The translations under genes were made by a program, and so were the position numbers. A stretch of DNA of 64,000 nt, from contig NZ_LIPF01000012.1 of assembly GCF_001905385.1 (NCBI RefSeq), positions 62,001 to 126,000 of the forward strand, read 5' to 3'. The first letter of the stretch is position 1; every line of letters starts with the position of its first letter. The notes beneath the pieces are model-generated. The model saw nothing but the letters and a program-made list of their open reading frames with translations. It was not told where the DNA came from and ran no database searches. Shown here in pieces: positions 61,225 to 64,000 of the stretch. Origin of the DNA: Streptomyces sp. CB02414 (GTDB lineage: Bacteria > Actinomycetota > Actinomycetes > Streptomycetales > Streptomycetaceae).

Positions 61225-62286
61225 CTACTCCTGCTTCTTCCGCCGCGTCCCGAACACGATCTCGTCCCAGCTGGGAACCGCCGCCCGGCGGCCCGGCCGT
61301 ACTCCGTCGGCCTCGGCCTGGCGGTCCGTGGAGCCGGTGAGGCGGTCGCGGTGGCTGCCCACGGAGCGGGGCATGAGCACGTCGGCGTAGGCGGAACCGG
61401 CCGACGCGGCGGGGGCCGGAGGCTCTTCCACCTCGGGCTCCTCGACGGGCTCCTCAGCCGGTTCGGGCGCGCGCTCGGGCACCACCAGGTCGCCCCGGAA
61501 GCTCGGCACCGCCTCCAGCAGGCTGGTGAGCGAGTCGCGTTCGCGTTCGGCCGAGGCCGTGGTCGCGGTCTCCTCGTCCGGCTCCGACGGCGGGGGCGGG
61601 GGCAGGCTCGGCCGCTCCCGCTGCTCCCGGTCGAGCGTGCGGTCCAGCGGCCGGTCGCGCGGCAGCCGGGCGATGCGCGGGACGAACGGGAAGCTGGGCT
61701 CGGGCGCGGCGAGGTCGTCGGTCTCGCCGATCAGCGTGCGCGCCTCCGCGTCGACGGCCTGGACAAGGCGCCTGGGCGGGTCGTAGGTCCAGCTCGCCGA
61801 GTGGGGTTCGCCCGCGACCAGGTAGACCAGCAGGACTTCCCAGGTGCCGTCGTCGCGGCGCCAGGAGTCCCACTGGACGGTGTCCTTGTCGGCGCCGCGC
61901 AGCAGCAGCCGCTCCTGCACGGCCTCGCCGAGGGGCGGCCCCGAGTTCTCGCCGGGACGGCGGACGGGGGTCTTGCGGGCCCGCTCCGCCATGAAGGCGC
62001 GCTCGGCGAGCACGGGGCCCTCGAAGCGCCGTACGCGGTCGACGGGGATGCCGGCCATCTGCGCGACCTCTTCCGCGGTCGCGCCGGCACGTATACGCGC
62101 CTGGATGTCGCGGGGGCGGAGATGGCTCTCCACCTCGATCTCGATCTGGCCGAGGCGGGGACGGTCGCCGCGCACGGCGGCCCGGAGCCGCTCGTCGATC
62201 GGAAGCGTGTACTCCGTGCTGTCCGCAGCCTTCAGCACCAGCCGTGTGCCGTCATTCGAGACGGCCACGACACGCAGTTCGGGCAT
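61225..62286 (-). CDS. sepH: Cell division protein SepH (DUF3071)
   Basis: A 353-residue protein with the N-terminal DUF3071 domain (about 1-165). The start MPELRVVAVSNDGTRLVL and the helix-turn-helix-like ATAEEVAQMAGIPVDRVRRF are the family hallmarks. The C-terminal half is Glu/Pro-rich and disordered, ending WDEIVFGTRRKKQE. SepH binds FtsZ and promotes its assembly during both vegetative and sporulation septation in Streptomyces. ATG 62286 follows GGGAGG; a longer frame exists but is not needed. A BldD-box-like palindrome lies 167 bases upstream. Confidence 0.95.
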   Translation of the reverse strand: MPELRVVAVSNDGTRLVLKAADSTEYTLPIDERLRAAVRGDRPRLGQIEIEVESHLRPRDIQARIRAGATAEEVAQMAGIPVDRVRRFEGPVLAERAFMAERARKTPVRRPGENSGPPLGEAVQERLLLRGADKDTVQWDSWRRDDGTWEVLLVYLVAGEPHSASWTYDPPRRLVQAVDAEARTLIGETDDLAAPEPSFPFVPRIARLPRDRPLDRTLDREQRERPSLPPPPPSEPDEETATTASAERERDSLTSLLEAVPSFRGDLVVPERAPEPAEEPVEEPEVEEPPAPAASAGSAYADVLMPRSVGSHRDRLTGSTDRQAEADGVRPGRRAAVPSWDEIVFGTRRKKQE

Positions 62287-62452
62287 GGGGACCTCCCGGG
62301 TGGTGCCTGCCGACGTCACGTGCGTCGCTGCTTCCGCTCTGTCGAGTGTGGCCTGCCCGGGTGCAGCCTGCCACAACCTTGCCGAGTTGCCCGGCGTGTC
62401 GGGCACGGGCCCTGGATCGCCGTTATGGCACGGTTACCTGTTCGCAACGCTG

Positions 62453-62471
62453 AGTGACGAAATTCGTCACC
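62453..62471. promoter_or_regulatory. BldD-box-like palindrome upstream of sepH
   Basis: AGTGACGAAATTCGTCACC fits the BldD pattern AGTGA-Nx-TCACC with a 9-base centre; GTGACGAA-A-TTCGTCAC within it is a perfect palindrome. It could place sepH under developmental control by BldD and c-di-GMP. Confidence 0.6.
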
Positions 62472-62677
62472 CTGTGCAACTAGCCCCCTCCCGGCGGTCC
62501 TTCGCGGTCCCGGACCCCCTGACGGGAGACCGGACCCAGGGCTCGCAACAGTACTCCATTCGGGCCACGTGCGTGGATTGGCACGCCGCCCAACTTCTGG
62601 CAAGAGGTGACGCTTGGCCGCTCCTGGCGCGTTTTCCGTGATCTTGGCGTGGCGTACTTCACGCAATCACCAGAAAC

Positions 62678-62703
62678 GGAACTAATGGTTTCGACCGCTC
62701 GTC
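62678..62703 (+). promoter_or_regulatory. ECF-type promoter
   Basis: GGAAC, a 17-base spacer and CGTC form a standard ECF sigma factor promoter, 55 bases upstream of the membrane protein ATG. Confidence 0.5.
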
Positions 62704-62757
62704 CCTTTCTCGTGCAGTTGATCGATCACGTACGGGAAAGACAGGCAAGGTCCGGGG

Positions 62758-63606
62758 ATGCGTGAAAAGCCCGATGACGCAGGTGAGACGGATACGCGAA
62801 CGGAGGTGCGGTCCAGGCGAATCGACCTGAGCGTGCCCCAGGTCGCGGGCAGTGCCCTGGCCGCGGTGGTGGCCGCCAAACTCGCCTCCTCCTTCGGCGT
62901 GTACGGCACCATCCTCGGCGCCGGACTGATCAGCGTCATCGCCACCTGTGGAGGCTCGGTCCTCCAGCACTTCTTCAAGCGCACCGGCGAGCAGTTGCGG
63001 GTCAAGCGCACCGACGGCGCCCTGCGGACCGTACCGGCCCCGGCGGCGGGCGCCGGGCCGGCCATGACTCCGGGAGGGTTCACCGAGGGCACCGTCTACC
63101 GTGCGCGCACCCGCGGCTGGAAACGCCCCCTGGTCGCGGCGGCCCTCGTCTTTGGCGTCACCATGGCCGGGATCACCGCGTACGAACTCGCCTCCGGCGA
63201 GACCCTGAGCGGCGGCCGCAGCACCACCGTCGGCAGCGCCTTCTCCGGCCACGACAAGGCCGGCTCCGGCGCGGGGGAGCAGGGCGATTCCGGCGGCGGC
63301 TCCCAAGACGGACAGGAGCACGGGGACTCCGGCGGCTCCGGTGGCCCGGGAGACTCCGGATCCGGCGGCGACACACCGGCGGCAACCCCGTCCGGGACCC
63401 CGAGCGGCACCGGCGGCGACACCTCGTCGGACGGTGCCTCCGAGGAGGACGGCGGTACGGCGCCCACCCCGGACGCCACCGGGGACGACGGCTCCGGCGA
63501 CGCCACGAGCCCGGCCCCCGACGCCTCGGCTACGGCCCCAGAACCCGGCGCAAGTAGTCGTTCCGGAACAGCCGGTCCGGGTCAAGACGGTCCCGCAGCG
63601 CCGTGA
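62758..63606 (+). CDS. Membrane protein with Gly/Ser/Asp-rich tail
   Basis: A 282-residue protein of unknown function. Residues 24-70 hold a hydrophobic region that may cross the membrane twice (VAGSALAAVVAAKLA and GTILGAGLISVIA); residues 120-142 form a further helix (LVAAALVFGVTMAGITAY). The last 130 residues are very Gly/Ser/Asp-rich and probably lie outside the cell. ATG 62758 follows TCCGGGG. An ECF-type promoter suggests an envelope-stress gene. Its last 77 bases overlap the end of the convergent oxidase gene. Confidence 0.75.
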   Translation: MREKPDDAGETDTRTEVRSRRIDLSVPQVAGSALAAVVAAKLASSFGVYGTILGAGLISVIATCGGSVLQHFFKRTGEQLRVKRTDGALRTVPAPAAGAGPAMTPGGFTEGTVYRARTRGWKRPLVAAALVFGVTMAGITAYELASGETLSGGRSTTVGSAFSGHDKAGSGAGEQGDSGGGSQDGQEHGDSGGSGGPGDSGSGGDTPAATPSGTPSGTGGDTSSDGASEEDGGTAPTPDATGDDGSGDATSPAPDASATAPEPGASSRSGTAGPGQDGPAAP

Positions 63607-64000
63607 ACTCGCCGAAGCGCGGATACACCCGGGAGAAGTACTCGGCGTCCCGGGTGTGCAGCTTGCCCCAGTGCGGCCGGCCCTCGTGGGCCGTGAAGAT
63701 GCGCTCGGCCGCGGTGAAGTACGCCTGGTAGGGCGTCCCCCGGAACATGTGGACGGCGATGTACGCGCTGTCGCGGCCCGACGCGGTGGACAGCGTGATG
63801 TCGTCCGCCGGGGCCGTGCGCACCTCGACCGGGAAGCTGACCCGGAGCCGCGAACGCTCCACCATGGCCTTCAGTTCACGCAGCGTCCCGGCGACGGCCT
63901 CGCGCGGCACGGCGTACTCCATCTCCAGGAACCGCACCCGGCGCGGGGATGTGAAGACCTTGTAGGAAGTGTCCGTGTATGTCCGCGCGGAGAGCGCCTT
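63530..64000 (-). CDS. FAD-linked aldonolactone/alditol oxidase (ALO family), 3' part
   Basis: The C-terminal 156 or so residues of a D-arabinono-1,4-lactone-oxidase-type flavoenzyme. The frame is open to the right edge (reading from SARTYTDTSYKVFTSPRRVR), so the start lies outside the window. RFLEMEYAVPREA, GRPHWGKLHTRDAEYFSRVY and LDPDRLFRNDYLRRVLG are typical for the ALO domain. The His-Trp-Gly-Lys of PHWGKLH is the conserved active-site segment. It oxidises sugar lactones or alditols; which one cannot be told from this fragment. It overlaps the membrane protein gene tail to tail by 77 bases. Confidence 0.9.
   Translation of the reverse strand, partial: KALSARTYTDTSYKVFTSPRRVRFLEMEYAVPREAVAGTLRELKAMVERSRLRVSFPVEVRTAPADDITLSTASGRDSAYIAVHMFRGTPYQAYFTAAERIFTAHEGRPHWGKLHTRDAEYFSRVYPRFGEFTALRDRLDPDRLFRNDYLRRVLGP

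Larger units (their letters stand above)
62287..62757. other. Divergent region sepH / membrane protein
   Basis: 471 bases without a gene, containing a BldD-box-like palindrome (62453-62471) on the sepH side and an ECF-type promoter (62678-62703) on the membrane-protein side. Confidence 0.6.

Overview
This window is high-GC actinobacterial DNA. Gene content and order mark it as a Streptomyces chromosomal core segment: class II ribonucleotide reductase with NrdR, LexA, the sporulation regulator WhiH next to the principal sigma factor HrdB, ParE/ParC, PtsH, a PatA-type acetyltransferase and SepH. It is gene-dense (about 50 protein genes), has many GTG starts and leaderless-looking promoters, and shows no tRNA, rRNA, CRISPR array, insertion sequence or prophage. 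I recognise the same order from the S. coelicolor whiH-hrdB region (established knowledge; not checked here by alignment).

Layout: 0-3.4 kb, the end of an NRPS-independent siderophore locus (class III aminotransferase, IucA/IucC synthetase, AlcB-type acetyltransferase). 3.6-10.7 kb, DNA maintenance and nucleotide supply: a DinG-type Fe-S helicase, LexA with its own SOS box, and the nrdR-nrdJ pair with NrdR-box-like palindromes. 10.8-16.4 kb, TerD, a DUF4937 protein, a histidine phosphatase, an ADP-ribosylglycohydrolase, and a divergent MFS exporter/TetR pair with two matching operators. 16.5-26.4 kb, RNase HII, two poorly characterised proteins, a RecQ helicase fused to a phosphoribosyltransferase-like domain, a DUF4192 protein, a glycogen-debranching-like protein and a NUDIX-winged-helix regulator. 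26.5-31.9 kb, an ABC ATPase/permease fusion, whiH and hrdB.

32-46.5 kb: a secreted trypsin-like protease, a DUF7455 protein, parE, a DUF485/acetate-type symporter pair facing a CitAB/DpiAB-type two-component system, a thioredoxin-like ferredoxin with an iron box at its start, a small hypothetical pair (one DUF6082), a CobW GTPase and parC. 46.9-58 kb: a heterodimeric M16 peptidase pair, an M23 endopeptidase behind a c-di-AMP (ydaO) riboswitch, a GntR regulator, ptsH with two DasR sites, patA, DUF5998, a phosphodiesterase/pyrophosphatase and thymidine kinase. 58-64 kb: PhzF-like, double-VOC and rhodanese proteins, sepH, a membrane protein, and the end of an aldonolactone-oxidase-type flavoenzyme that runs off the right edge.

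The most informative non-coding signals are the LexA box, twin TetR operators, a candidate sigma-WhiG promoter at whiH, an ECF-type promoter at hrdB, the iron box, the riboswitch, tandem dre sites, a BldD-box-like palindrome upstream of sepH, and a series of long perfect stem-loops at convergent gene junctions. I did not find a clear undescribed multi-gene system. The best leads are the RecQ fusion and its two unknown neighbours, the NUDIX regulator with its own inverted repeat, and the iron-box-controlled ferredoxin.
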